64,000 nucleotides of DNA from Zopfochytrium polystomum (Eukaryota > Chytridiomycota > Chytridiomycetes > Chytridiales > Chytridiaceae). The notes under the pieces were generated by a model, which worked only from the letters and a program-made list of their open reading frames with translations, was not told where the DNA came from and searched no databases. This document shows positions 11,300 to 22,282 of the stretch, in pieces. The stretch is from NCBI GenBank assembly GCA_025765615.1, contig JAIVFJ010000156.1:62001-126000 (forward strand), written 5' to 3'. Each line of letters opens with the position of its first letter. Within the stretch, counting starts at the first letter, position 1. The position numbers were made by a program, and so were the translations under genes.

Positions 11300-12535
11300 A
11301 TGATCTCCGCCACCCCGATCGGTTTGCAGACGCCGACGCGCCCTCGCCAGTCGCCCACCACCAGCAGCGGTCCCCTCACGCTCTCGACGCCGACCCGCCC
11401 GCGCCCGCCTCCCGCAGCATTCCCATCCACGCCATCGCGTTCCGCCGCCTCCGCGGCCACCACTTCCCCGCCCGCGCCGACCTTCCGCGTCTCCCTGACC
11501 CTCCCCGTCACATGCCTAATCTGCCTCGCGCGCGTCAAAACGCCCGTCATCTGTCGCAACAGGCACGTCTTTTGCGACCCCTGCGTCGCAGAGTGGCTCA
11601 AGCGGAAAAAGGAGTGTCCGTCGTGCCGGTGCCCGGCGACGGGGGAGTCGGCGTTCTTGCCCGTGATTGGCGGCGACGTTGCGGGGTCCGCGTTGCCGTC
11701 AGTGGCGGCAGAATCTGCAGCGCTCGGGACGACTGGGCAAGGCGCAGAGGCTTCGGAGGGACTGGCGGGGCTGGACTGGGTTGAGGGTGCGGGGGAGCTG
11801 GACTTGGTGTTGACGAGGCAGAAGCTCAGGTTTGACGACGTTGTAAGAGGCTACGAAGACGGGATTCGCGCTGGGCAGGTTGGTTCGCCTTTTTTAAACG
11901 AACCAACGCGTTTGGCGTCTGACACTGTTTTGGATCCCATCGTTTTCCAACCTCGCTCGCAGCGAATTATCACAACTCTGAGGGAAAAGATTACCGATCT
12001 GGAAAAACAACTTGGAGAGCGCGACGAACAGCTTCGTCGAGTCGTTTCGCAAAAGCAGACGCATTTGTCTCCCACCGCACAATTAAAGAGGCCACGGGAG
12101 GAAGATCCTTGCGGCTCTCCCAAGAATGGCAAGAAGCAGGCCATTAACACCTCTCCTCAAGCTCCCGGTGTCGTCGCCATTGACTTGCCAATCGCTGGCA
12201 GTTCATCGGAAGTTGGCCCGGATTTTAGACCATCCGCCGAAGACTACCGCCAGCAGCTTCTCTGGTATCAGTCGGAGAACGAGCGGTTACAACGGCAGGT
12301 CCAAAAGTCTCGGGACGACAGTTTGTTGACCAGTCCGAGAACTCCGCGCACCGCTCGCACAGACAACAGGATGTTGCACTCTCCCGTCAAAGGATCCAGC
12401 ATCATCGCTTTGAAGGTGCGCCTGGCAGAGTTGGAGAAGGAAAACGGTGAACTTCATCAGGCGCTTCTAAGAAGCGATGAATTTATCGAAAAGCTTCAGG
12501 CGACGTCCGGGAAGAAGACAACAGACCAGGATTAA
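11300..12535 (+). CDS. RING E3 ubiquitin ligase, OBI1/RNF219-like
   Basis: A single exon of 411 aa. Residues 1-70 are Ser/Thr/Pro-rich. A C3HC4 RING follows at about 73-112 (C-L-I-C, V-I-C-R-N-R-H-V-F-C, C-V-A-E-W, C-P-S-C-R). After it comes the L-x-x-T-R-x-x-L...Y-E-D-x-I linker and a coiled coil beginning I-I-T-T-L-R-E-K-I-T-D-L-E. This order is that of OBI1/RNF219, the ligase that multimonoubiquitylates origin recognition complex subunits to aid origin firing. A second coiled coil (L-A-E-L-E-K-E-N-G-E-L) closes the protein; between the coils lie K/R and S-P clusters. The ORC link is inferred from the architecture only; a different RING-coiled-coil ligase is possible. Confidence 0.72.
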   Translation: MISATPIGLQTPTRPRQSPTTSSGPLTLSTPTRPRPPPAAFPSTPSRSAASAATTSPPAPTFRVSLTLPVTCLICLARVKTPVICRNRHVFCDPCVAEWLKRKKECPSCRCPATGESAFLPVIGGDVAGSALPSVAAESAALGTTGQGAEASEGLAGLDWVEGAGELDLVLTRQKLRFDDVVRGYEDGIRAGQVGSPFLNEPTRLASDTVLDPIVFQPRSQRIITTLREKITDLEKQLGERDEQLRRVVSQKQTHLSPTAQLKRPREEDPCGSPKNGKKQAINTSPQAPGVVAIDLPIAGSSSEVGPDFRPSAEDYRQQLLWYQSENERLQRQVQKSRDDSLLTSPRTPRTARTDNRMLHSPVKGSSIIALKVRLAELEKENGELHQALLRSDEFIEKLQATSGKKTTDQD

Positions 12536-12583
12536 TGACGCGTGGGAAAGCAGATATAACCTATTTATTACGAAGCCCAACCT

Positions 12584-13975
12584 TTAACTCGTGTCCATCG
12601 CATCGCCTTCGATGACATCGACCAGATTCTTGAAGTTTTTGACGCTCTTCGACAAAATGGCTGGCGGAAACGTCTCAGACAAATAAAAGAGTTGAGGTGA
12701 CACACTTACCTGTCGTTCCGCGACGGAACTTGTAGCTCTGCTCCTTCGGCTCGCGCTCGTTAGGCTTCTTGTAATTCCGCAGGTATTCGACATTGTCTTT
12801 TGTGATAACGCAGACATCGACGTTGCTACCGGAGCCCAAATCATTGAAGATACCCGCCTCGATCGCATCCTTGACAAGCTCCACAGCTTCGTCGCGCTGC
12901 GAAAAAGGCATCAGCATCTCTTTCACCGGGTTTGCGAAGCAAACAAGGTGCATGGTACCGAAAGTCCGTCTTTCCACTTCGATTCGAACACGGACATGGC
13001 CGCGAGGGAACCCGAGCCCATCGTCACGTATGGCAGCTTGTCGGTCGAGCCGTGGGGGTAAATGGTGTACAAGTGCGGGCCGGTGACATCGACACCGCCC
13101 AGGACCAAGGCGGCTCCAATGTTGCCCTGGTATCTGGGTAGAAAGAGATGAGAATTTTTTTGGAGATTTCTTTGTGCAATGAGGGTCCGTGCTGTGCCGC
13201 ATTCGCCAGTGCGTCCGTTACCTGAACAGCATCTGCTTCAGCATGGTCATGGCAGTGACAACGCGCGCCTGACGACCGGTCTGCAGCGAGTGAAGCTCCA
13301 GCTTTGAGGAGATCAGGTTCGTGGTGAACTCAGTGTCTGCCGCCGTCCCTGCTCCGCAGCAATACATGTTGGGGGCGAGGTAGTGGATTTTTTCGCAGTT
13401 TTTGTCGGCGACGATGGGACCTTCCGTTGCGCGCGTGTCGGCGCCGAGAACGAGGCCATCCTTGTATGCGTCAGATTTTGTGGCGGTTGGAAGTAGTAGA
13501 TACGACGGGCGTGAAGAGATGTGGGTGACCCCGGGAAGGGGCACAGACAGGGAGGAGTTGGACGCGTCAGCCCTGCCACCACCCAAAGAGGCCGCGTGGC
13601 CAGACATCCTCCGACCGATCGCGTCTCCGATCTCACCTTGTAAAGGCATCCAACGATGGTTGTACCCGTCTTTGTGGCCTTCGGCACCTTCATCCCTTTG
13701 GACGCCAGCATCTCGTTCCTTTGATGATTGTGGAAAGTTGGACATCAGTGAAGGTACCACAGATCTGGTTATGTTCGGCTCTGTCGTCGTCTGCGACTTT
13801 GGGTTGGCACGAATCGACTGTCGTCAGCCCAGAGTCGTCAGTCTGCTTGTTTTCTGGAACTTCTTTGCGCGGGTTCTTCGTGGCCTCGTGCCCTGCGGGC
13901 GAAAAGAGAAGCGAACCTCATGCAGTTCTCAAAGTTGAACCCGCCTTCGGGTAAGGCGGTGAGTGTCGTGGCCAT
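12584..13975 (-). CDS. PSMB7: proteasome subunit beta type-7 (beta-2)
   Basis: Six exons: 13975-13917, 13718-13637, 13460-13222, 13133-12959, 12896-12710 and 12660-12584; all junctions keep frame, 272 aa. A ~42-residue propeptide precedes the mature N-terminus at G|T-T-I-V-G, where the exposed Thr1 is the nucleophile. The catalytic Asp17/Lys33 region is visible as G-A-D-T-R-A-T-E and then K-N-C-E-K-I-H. S-G-S-L-A-A and G-S-G-S-N-V-D-V also fit. This is the trypsin-like subunit PUP1/PSMB7 of the 20S core; the C-terminal tail after [10 protein letters not shown] is the arm that wraps beta-3. One donor is the unusual GTTCGC. Downstream (3') it converges on the RING gene with 48 bases between stops. 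Confidence 0.93.
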
Positions 13976-14001
13976 CTTGAAATGTTTTGTCGTTTTTTCT
14001 T

Positions 14002-14003
<2 letters not shown>

Positions 14004-14038
<35 letters not shown>
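14004..14038. repeat. poly(T) tract
   Basis: An uninterrupted run of about 35 T just upstream of the proteasome gene start (poly(A) on its strand). Confidence 0.95.
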
Positions 14039-14168
14039 CAAGGTTTCACCTTCGAGCTCTGCTGCGCGTGCGCTCTTCGCGGCGCTTGCCCTTTTATTTA
14101 CAGCGATAATACAGGCACCATACAAATCTAACCCCCTTCCCTCCCACCCAAAGCGGTCATTATGTAAG

Positions 14169-14690
14169 TCACTGCGACAGAAGCGCCGCCTCGAACGCGT
14201 CCCAAGGGTCGTCCTGGTATGGCTGCAATAATGGTTGCAAACCCTGTGACGGAAGAGCGGGTTGGGTTTCGCAATCTCCAATTTCCCCCGTTACAGGTGA
14301 CATCAGCGGCGCCAAAGGTATCTGATCACCCACAATGTCTGGTGAAACTGATTTAGTCGATCTGCTATCAGCGGACCGCTCAACGGCATCCACGGCCGCT
14401 ACTGGAATGCCATCGTCGTCGTCGTCGCCATCAAACAATGGACTCGATGGTGGGTCATTCATCCTACGTCGAACCAAGGAATGCTTCAGTTCATCTTCGC
14501 CGTCTTCGTCGTCTTCGTCCAGTTGCCGCTTAAGAGGGCGTGGATCCTCTCCGCCTCGACCAAGGTCCCCTTGATATTCTTCGTCGCCCTTGGCAGGTTC
14601 GTCTTGACTTACTCCCTTCAACTTGTCTATAACCTCCGGATCCACAGGGCTACTGCTAAGATGATCAAGTATTCGATGAGTGTCTGCCAT
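14169..14690 (-). CDS. small acidic protein, function unknown
   Basis: An intronless 173-aa frame with a proper ATG. The sequence is acidic and low in hydrophobics: an E-D-D-E-D-G-E-D-E cluster near residue 57 followed by K/R-R-R-M, and a D-D-D-D-D run near 90. The C-terminus D-D-P-W-D-A-F-E-A-A-L-L could be a short helical peptide. No family recognised. Its start lies only 17 bases past the ZGRF1 stop on the same strand and it ends about 190 bases before the proteasome gene start, so it may be a separate small gene or a downstream frame in the ZGRF1 transcript. The nearly full-length openness and codon pattern are the only support. Confidence 0.45.
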   Translation of the reverse strand: MADTHRILDHLSSSPVDPEVIDKLKGVSQDEPAKGDEEYQGDLGRGGEDPRPLKRQLDEDDEDGEDELKHSLVRRRMNDPPSSPLFDGDDDDDGIPVAAVDAVERSADSRSTKSVSPDIVGDQIPLAPLMSPVTGEIGDCETQPALPSQGLQPLLQPYQDDPWDAFEAALLSQ

Positions 14691-14707
14691 AACTAAAAAC
14701 AGCGCGC

Positions 14708-17700
14708 TCAGTTGGGCTTGTATCGATAGGAAAAATTCCCACCGCTATGGTCGTGAAGGATTTCTTTCCAGATCTGAGACAGCTCCAAGGCTTTCCGATT
14801 CCCGACAATAAACAGATGTCTGCGTTGAGAATTATTGAGGAGCAAGGCAAATCGGGTAACAAGTACGATACCGCTTGGCTCGAGTCAGGGCAACATTAAC
14901 GCGCCGCGGGTCGTCTATGAACTGTGTATTTTTCGTCCGAACGGTGCTAATCAAGATAACTGCCTTCTCCGCTCCTTGAAAGGCGTCAACGGTGCTGACC
15001 TGGCCGACATAAGCTCGTGTGATCCCTTACAATTGACTGAGTTTACCTGTAAGCCATTAAACTCTGAGGACCCACGCAGCTGAGAGCGAAAAGCATCTGC
15101 CTGGCTTCTATCTATTGCGATCGATAAATTGGCCACGAAACGGGTTAAGAGAGAACCGGCGAGACGCAAAGACCGTTTAAGCTCGATGGAAAACTGAAAA
15201 TACTCACAAAATGTAATAATTCCGATCTCATTGTTGGGGACTCCCGCGCGCATCAGAGGCCGAATAATTCTCAACACCAGCGAGATCTCAGCGGTGTTTC
15301 TCAACGACCCGGATCCCTCTTCCTGACCTTCGCGAGCATCCAAAAATACGAGGGCCGGAGTGTCCTTCAGAACGGGCGACACCTCGATGCTTTCGCCCGT
15401 GGACAAACTGTTCTCGTAAAATAGCGCATTGGAAGCATTCGCAATTTGGGGGTGGCATCGATACTGAATGGAGAGCATCACGGGTTCGTTACCTGTGGAT
15501 GCGTGAGTATGAAACCTTGCGATTCTCATTTAGTTGGGGACAGACCCTGCTCAGCAAGACGCTCAAAGAGTGTTCGATCAAGAGACATGGATGTTTTCTT
15601 GCAGCTTGTTGTCAGCGTCGGTGGAAGCTGTCGAGGGTCTCCGATCAGCAGTGCGTGTGTTGAGTGAAATTTGGCAAGCGGAAGAAGAGATAGCGGTTCT
15701 GTCATCTGTGCTTAGGGAGGTCAAACCCCAATCAAGAGGATGTACATCAAATTGCCTGGCTGCATTCATCCAAGATCAAAACAGATGCCTCAACATTGCT
15801 CAAACAGTCAAAAGATGTCGCAATACAGGTAACACCTATTATGTCCCAATATGTATAGCAGCGAAATAAGCGAGACGAGACGGAATCTGAATCTTACCGA
15901 TGGCAAATGCGTTCGCAGTCAGTGTCTTGTTTTCATTAGCTTGTCGGTGTCAGTCAAGCTCCTCGAAGAAGTGTTGTACACTACCATTGAATCGCCGTAT
16001 CGCCTCTTGGACCGCTCTCCGCTCGGACGGCAGCAATTCCGGATCCTCCAAAATGGAATGTAGTTCCTTTGCGTCTACGAGAGCATCAGAAAAAGTGCTG
16101 TCTCAGTTACCCAGAACTCACCGTCAGATTCACCTTTCTGTCCCTGTGCGGTAAAGGGAAGAAGAGGCTTTGCGATCTTTTTCAGACTTCCCACTCGAAC
16201 AAACTCATTGAAACCCAGCTTCGCTAGACCCTGTTCGAAATTAAACACGGGTTTGCCAAAGGCACGAGTTTTTCCTACCAGCAGGATTCTGTCAACGGCA
16301 ACTATAGTTGACCAGCAGTAAGAAAACAGTGAGACAGTAACCCTCAAATACCATTTGTCATCGAGGAGATAACGACTTTAAAGTCTTGGGGCAGCAGCTC
16401 CAATTTCCACATACGATGAAGCAAGATTATAATCACACACACCAGGAAGCTTTTCCCAGAACCAAATACCTTGTGGTGAAGTTTCAGTAACGGAGTCTAA
16501 TGTTTCATTTAAAGGTTACCCCGAAGCAAAGAGTGATGGGATGGCGTTTTCCAAGTAATGACAAAACAAAGCTCTCGAGCACCGCCTTTTGATCCGGGTT
16601 GAGCGTATACTCGCAAGCAGTGTCCTCAGCAAGAGCGCATATATCCTCGTACTTGGACGTACAGACGCCAATTGATGACGCTAAGGAAGCAGAACTCGAC
16701 ATGATAGCTGGCAGCAATGGGCATTCTAAAACTTGGCTGTTCAAGTTGGATATAAGTAATAGCTCAGTCATCGCGTTGAGCAATCGTATTGCTACTACTG
16801 AAATTGTCCCCGATTGCCTCGCTGTTGGACTAGAAAGAGCAGGATTTGCATTGATTATTCTCTCCGCTGCTTGACCATCACGGTCTGAAAGTGGGACGAG
16901 CTCCACTGTTGAACTGCTTGACACACCATAAAAAACGCTTCGTGCGAGAAAAGATTGTGCAAATGTATCGTTCGAGGAAATGACCCAAATGTCATCTGAC
17001 GCAGATCGACGGTATCAGAAAAGCTCAAAGAAGAGTTGCAAATCAGACCTTTTGAAAAGTCTGACTGGTTCACTCGAGACTTCACTGCTAGTATGTAGTG
17101 CTTTTGTGTCCTCTCTTTCAGTGACGAACTGAATTGAGCAGCGGCCTCATTTGCTGCCCGAAAGCGGCTAAGAGCGGCTTTCGAAATAAACAGAACTCCT
17201 TTGGAGCGGCATGCTTTATCAAAGTCGTATGGAGATGCAAATCGCGAAGAGTTGATGGAATAGAAGTGGTACGCGATGCTCTGTATCTTTGGGACCAGTG
17301 TTAACCTGTGAATTTACGAAAGATTGAGACTTGCCTGGATTTGCAGGTGCTCATTCAGCGCTTTGAGAAAGACCTCCTTATACGCGGAAGCATTTTTCTG
17401 AGACATTGCTGTCAAGATTGAATTGAAGTGCGGTCAAGTGCCTTACGAAAGCACAGGGAATCGGAAGCGATCTAGTGAGTTTTCCTGGGCTTTGCCGCAG
17501 TCCCTCTGCTGATGTTGGAAACCTCAACCCCGTTGAAGCCGGTGGATGGAAGCGCCGCCTGATTCACCTGTCAGTAACTATTTCCAGCAGAGAATCTTGG
17601 TCTCACTGGGAAGGTTGAGCAGTTTGGCGTGGGGGAGTTGCTTGTGTATCAGGTTGAGCATTATATGACGGCTCCTGTAAGGCTCTCCTTGGGGCACTGG

Positions 17701-18548
17701 ATGTAGGCAGCTCGGAAGGAACCTGCCCCCCCCGCTCCAGGGAATGTTGGGGCGGTGTCTGTGCGCGATACGGATCCATTAAGATTAGTCCTCTGCGCGA
17801 GCACAGGTGGTGAGCGAGTAATGGCTTGGGAATGGAAGATTTGGGAATGGCGGGCAGAAGCTTCCAAATAAGATCCTCGTTCTGAAATACACGAAGGCGT
17901 CGTTCTGGCAATGGACGTCCTTTGAGCCCTGCGACCCAATGGTTCTGTGGATGGTTCGTACGCCGTACTGACCAGCCTGAGGGATGAATCAATCTCCTGT
18001 GCTGACTGAATTCGATTCGCTTCAAAATACTCGCTCCTGAGGGCTGAACGCGTGTCCAGAGCGTCCGATATATGGCTTGGAAAATCTGATGGTCCTCCCA
18101 AGTCATCGTCGGCATCCTCTGTGATCGCTGGCTTTGCCAAAAGAAGCGAGCTGCTTACAACCGAGACGCTTTTCTTCGAAAGGCCGATCCTCCGAGCCGC
18201 AGGCTTCCTTACGGCGGGACCAACTTGAAGAGGAAATGCACCGACTTCCCTGTTCGTACCACTATTTGTTGCACAGTTTGGTGTGGCACGCTCCTGCAAG
18301 TGCGCCTTTCGCTGCTCCAGTATGCAAAAAAATGCAGCAAAAAAAAAAAGGAAAACCCCAACAGCGCCTGGCTGGGCCTCCACAACCTTGCTCATTCGTT
18401 CGGTCTTGCTGTCGAGGACAGGATCACACAGCCAAGACCTTACCTCCAGTTTCAGTCGTGGACCGCCATTTTTGCTCGTCACTTCAAACACACCGCCCTG
18501 GAGTCTGCCGCGCGACCGAAACACTGAAAGGAGGAGGCCTTGTGCCAT
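14708..18548 (-). CDS. ZGRF1: ZGRF1-type helicase (N-terminal ZGRF1 domain plus SF1 helicase)
   Basis: I read one gene, not two. Its 5' part is 18548 to about 17607; then exons 17558-17447, 17397-17335, 17286-17049, 16995-16520, 16469-16352, 16301-16279, 16230-16122, 16074-15985, 15939-15898, 15835-15756, 15705-15546, 15492-15208, 15111-15047, 14999-14872 and 14819-14708. All of these downstream joins keep frame. The 5' exon looks like the ZGRF1/DUF2439 domain (V-L-D-S...V-V-E-A-Q-P-G), followed by disordered Ser-rich sequence. The helicase has Walker A G-V-F-G-S-G-K-S, motif [36 protein letters not shown] and [14 protein letters not shown]1 helicases act at replication forks and D-loops in crosslink repair. 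Two introns begin with GC (17334, 15755). A G8 run near 17726 must lose one base to link the 5' part. One or two introns may lie in 18300-18450. Confidence 0.85.
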
Positions 18549-18555
18549 CCTCGAA

Positions 18556-19994
18556 ATGACGACTGCCGCAACGCAATCACAGGACACTTCCTCCTGGGCT
18601 CAGATCGAAGATATACTAAGTCGTCCAACCGCAAAACACTCTCTCACGAGGCAAAAGGTTTTGGATTCAGTACTTTTTTTCCCGCCAACAGTGTGCTTAC
18701 ACTTTTTTCACGTGTCTCCCAGTTCTGTGGAGTGTCCCCGATTGAGTACAGAGAGTTTTGCCAGTTCACATTAAAGGATGAATGCAAAAGTCGGCAGCCT
18801 GCGTGCAACAAGGTTATAAGAGAATGATAGAAGCGGGTTTGTAACATTCTCGATTATCACCATCAGGTTCATTTTAGGAGAATTATCAAGCCGTACACAG
18901 ACCTTTCGCTGGGAGACTGGTAAATCCAGTTTTGTATATCCTCATTTGCTTAGAACTACCTCAACAGTTCCTACCTAAATACTTGCCACCGTATTGAGGA
19001 AGGCTGCAAATATGTGCACTACGAGCTCGAGCCATCCGGTAAGGAAGGACTTTGCTTGAGTGACAAGGTTAATGTTTGGAACAGAGCAACTTATCCAGGA
19101 TCTGGAATATCAACTTCCGGGAAGTTGTCAATATACTTTTTTTTTTTTTCCACAGCGATCTAACATCTAACAACAGATTCCGAGACTGGCAAGCATGTTT
19201 CCTCCACAGTGGATCAATTGCGATGTACGCAAGTTCGACCTAAAGTGCTTGGGTCGAAAGTTTCCTGTGATTATGGCAGATCCGGTAAGCGCCAGGCTCT
19301 ACTTTGCATAGCAGCATTGAAGAGCTTTTGGCAGCCTTGGGACATTCACATGTCCTTGCCGTACGGAACGATGACGGACGACGAAATGAAGCAGATGGGT
19401 TTACACGAGGTTCAAGACGAAGGTTTACTATTTCTGTGGGTCACCGGTCGGGCAATGGAGGTCGCTCGGGATTGCCTAAAGTATTGGGGCTACCGGCGTG
19501 TTGACGAAATTGTTTGGATAAAAACAAATCAAGCGCAGCGGATTATTCGAACCGGACGGACGGGGCACTGGATGAATCACTCTAAGGTTCTTACTGAAAA
19601 TGATTATAAAATGGTCTCTAACTTCACAATAATCTGAAGGAGCATTGCGTGATCGCCATGAAGGGAAACTTCACCAAGTACAACCCAGGGCTCGACGGGG
19701 ATGTTCTTGTTGCAGAGGTGAGGGAAACCAGTCGGAAGCCAGACGAGATTTACTGCATAATCGAGCGTCTTTGTCCTGGCGTACCAAAGCTGGGTAAGTC
19801 CAGGTGGTCCTTTCTGTCCTGATTCGGCCCCTTTTCCAGAAATTTTTGGACGCCAGCACAACACGCGAGAGGGCTGGCTGACACTCGGCAACCAGCTTCA
19901 GGGGTCCTGCGTGCATGACCCCAAAATAAGGGCATCCGTTTCGGCCAGGTACCCGTGGATGGTCCTGTCAGGGCCTCACGGGTTTGTTGTTTGA
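18556..19994 (+). CDS. METTL3: METTL3-type mRNA N6-adenosine methyltransferase
   Basis: Exons 18556-18657, 18723-18812, 18867-18919, 18968-19038, about 19177-19284, 19335-19586, 19640-19793 and 19840-19994. The N-terminal part has the METTL3 zinc-finger pattern: E-F-C-Q-F-T-x-[28 protein letters not shown]. The catalytic half has D-P-P-W-D-I-H-M split exactly by an intron, Y-G-T-M-T-D-D-E-M, and [13 protein letters not shown]. These are METTL3/IME4 features rather than METTL14 or METTL4: the D-P-P-W motif is intact. The enzyme makes m6A in mRNA with a METTL14-type partner in the nucleus. The join between 19038 and the next exon does not keep frame with the obvious splice sites, so a small exon may be missing there. 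The start lies 7 bases from the opposite-strand ZGRF1 start. Confidence 0.88.
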
Positions 19995-20136
19995 GAAAAG
20001 TTGGCATGAGCTGAGCACAAAGCTAAGGTCGGTGACCATAAGACCACGTGAAAGTCAGAGGGTGGGAAGGGCCCATGTGACGCGTCGAAATAAACTAAAA
20101 AGGCGAAAAAAAAGAACTGCCTCACAACACCAAGGA

Positions 20137-22282
20137 ATGCCGTCGCCGACACACTCAACCACGCCGCTGACAGTCAATTCGGCTCGCCTCAACGAGCTGC
20201 TCGAGGCCGACAACCGCGACAACAGGTCACGGATGAAAAACGTCTTATTCAAGGACAGGATCTTTGCGCCCCGCCTCGAGGTCTCGCTCAAGGTACGCGC
20301 ATCTGCAGATCGGGGAGAGAGGGATGTGGTGGGCAGGGCGTGATGCGCCACCACGACTGACTCCTTCTCTCTTTCAACGCAGCACGACCGGGACCTTGCG
20401 CTCGAGCGCCTTTCCCGCATCGTGAAAAATGGCCACATCTCCGTCTTCGACTTCGAAAAAAACCCACTGAACATATTTGCAGGTGAATTTTTGTTACACA
20501 TTTCCCACCACGCTTGTGTGTCCTGACGATTTTCTTGGCAGCCCACGAGGTGGTTGGGATGATCGATGGTACGTCTACGATCCACGTCTACTTGACGTTT
20601 ATGCTGACTTTGCTCAGGCTCGACGGCGACGAAGATGACAGTTCTGATGAACCTTTACGGTGGAAGCGTGCTCGCTCTCGGTACGGCTCGACACCGAAAA
20701 TACCTTGAGGCTGTTGATGATATGACTGGCGTTGGCTGCTTTGCCTTGACGGAGCTCGGTTACGGTAACAACGCCGTGGAGATGGAAACCCGCGCCGACT
20801 GGGACCCGAAAACGCGTGAGTTTATCATCAACACGCCGTCGGTTCTCGCCCAAAAGTACTGGATCACAAACGGCTACTGCGACGCAAAGTTTGCGCTTGT
20901 CTTCGCGCAAACTTACTTCAACGGGAAGCACGAGGGGGTCCATGTTTTTATCGTCCGCATCAGAAACGAGGATATGTCTGTCGCCACCGGCGTGCGCGTT
21001 GACGACATGGGCCATCGCATGGGTTGCAACGGTGTCGACAATGCAAAGCTGTTTTTCAACAACGTTCGCGTTCCAGCTGATGCCCTTCTGAACAAGTACT
21101 CGGATGTGACTCCGGACGGGCAGTTCAAAAGCTCTGTAGGGTCCGGGCGAGCGTGAGAATCATTTACTTTGCGATGCTGGCCGCTGCCCTAACAACCATA
21201 CCCTCAGACGCTTCCTTGTCGTAGCCGACCGTCTACTCTCTGGTCGTTTGTGCATTGCGGCTATGAGTTTGGGAGGCACCAAGACCGTCCTTAACAATGC
21301 TTTCCGTTATGCGGCATCTCGTTTGACAGTGGGTCCGACCGGAAAGTCGGACACGCCCATCCTGGACTACCAGCTTCAGCAAAACGCGTTGATGCCCCTT
21401 CTTGCAAGGACCATCGCCCTCAATTTCGGCAACAACTTTGCAAAGCGCAAATTTGTTGAAGATTCCGCCGAAACTCACGATGAAGTCATTCGCCTCTGCT
21501 GCGTGATTAAGCCGCTGGTTACCTGGAATTTTGAGCGTGTTGCGACAATCTGCAGAGAGCGATGCGGCGGTCAGGGCTACTTGTCGGCAAATCTGTTTGG
21601 GCTGTTCCTGGGCTTTTCACATGCCGGAATGACAGCTGAAGGAGACAACAGCGTCCTAATGCAGAAGGTTGCCAAGGAACAAATGGCGGCCGTTGCGAAG
21701 GGAGCTGTCACGTATCCTTCGGTCGACACCTCATCGATTGCCACGTGGAACCTCAGCACGCTTGACGCCCTTGTGAAGCTCGCGAGAGTGCGCGAAATCG
21801 CACTTCTTCAGCACCTCGGCAAGGCCATGTCCGTCACGACACCCAAAGCTCCGGCGGCGAGCCGCAAGTCCATCTTCCAGGTGTGGATGCTGGAGGAGTC
21901 CGACGCGATCCAGGCGTTCGCGCGGTCCTTTGGAGAGCGCATCTGCATGGACGAGATGCTGGCCGTGATTGCAGCCGAACCAGAGTCCACGGGGCTCAAG
22001 CCAGTTTTGAGCGTGATTCTCAAACTGTTCTTGCTGCACGCGCTCAACGTCGACGCGGCGACCCTTGTCGGCGGCGGGGTACTGACGCCGGCGCAAGTAG
22101 CGCAGATGGCCGAGACGCAGCGTGCTGCGGTGAAGGAGTTGGCCCCTTACTCGATGGGGCTGGTGAAAGGGCTGGGTGTTGAGGACCACATGCTGTACGC
22201 GCCGATCGCCCACGATTGGAAGGCGTTTAACAAGTCGGACAGCAAAGGTGAAGTCATGGGCGTCGGGTATGCGCGGCTGTGA
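20137..22282 (+). CDS. peroxisomal acyl-CoA oxidase
   Basis: Five exons: 20137-20292, 20383-20482, 20542-20568, 20618-21152 and 21208-22282; 630 aa, all in frame. The N-terminal helical domain is followed by the FAD/acyl-binding core: [16 protein letters not shown], and the C-terminal helical bundle with C-x-E-x-C-G-G-Q-G-Y and T-A-E-G-D-N-S-V-L near residue 440-470. It ends in A-R-L, a type 1 peroxisomal targeting signal. The enzyme does the first, H2O2-producing step of peroxisomal beta-oxidation. The E-G-D-N segment fits acyl-CoA oxidase better than dehydrogenase. Intron donors are GTACGC, GTGAAT, GTACGT and GTGAGA. The 27-nt third exon is unusually small. Confidence 0.92.

Noticed and set aside
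17404..17406. ATG as the start of a separate helicase gene
   Set aside because: It lies inside a 49-nt intron that joins conserved sequence on both sides in frame.
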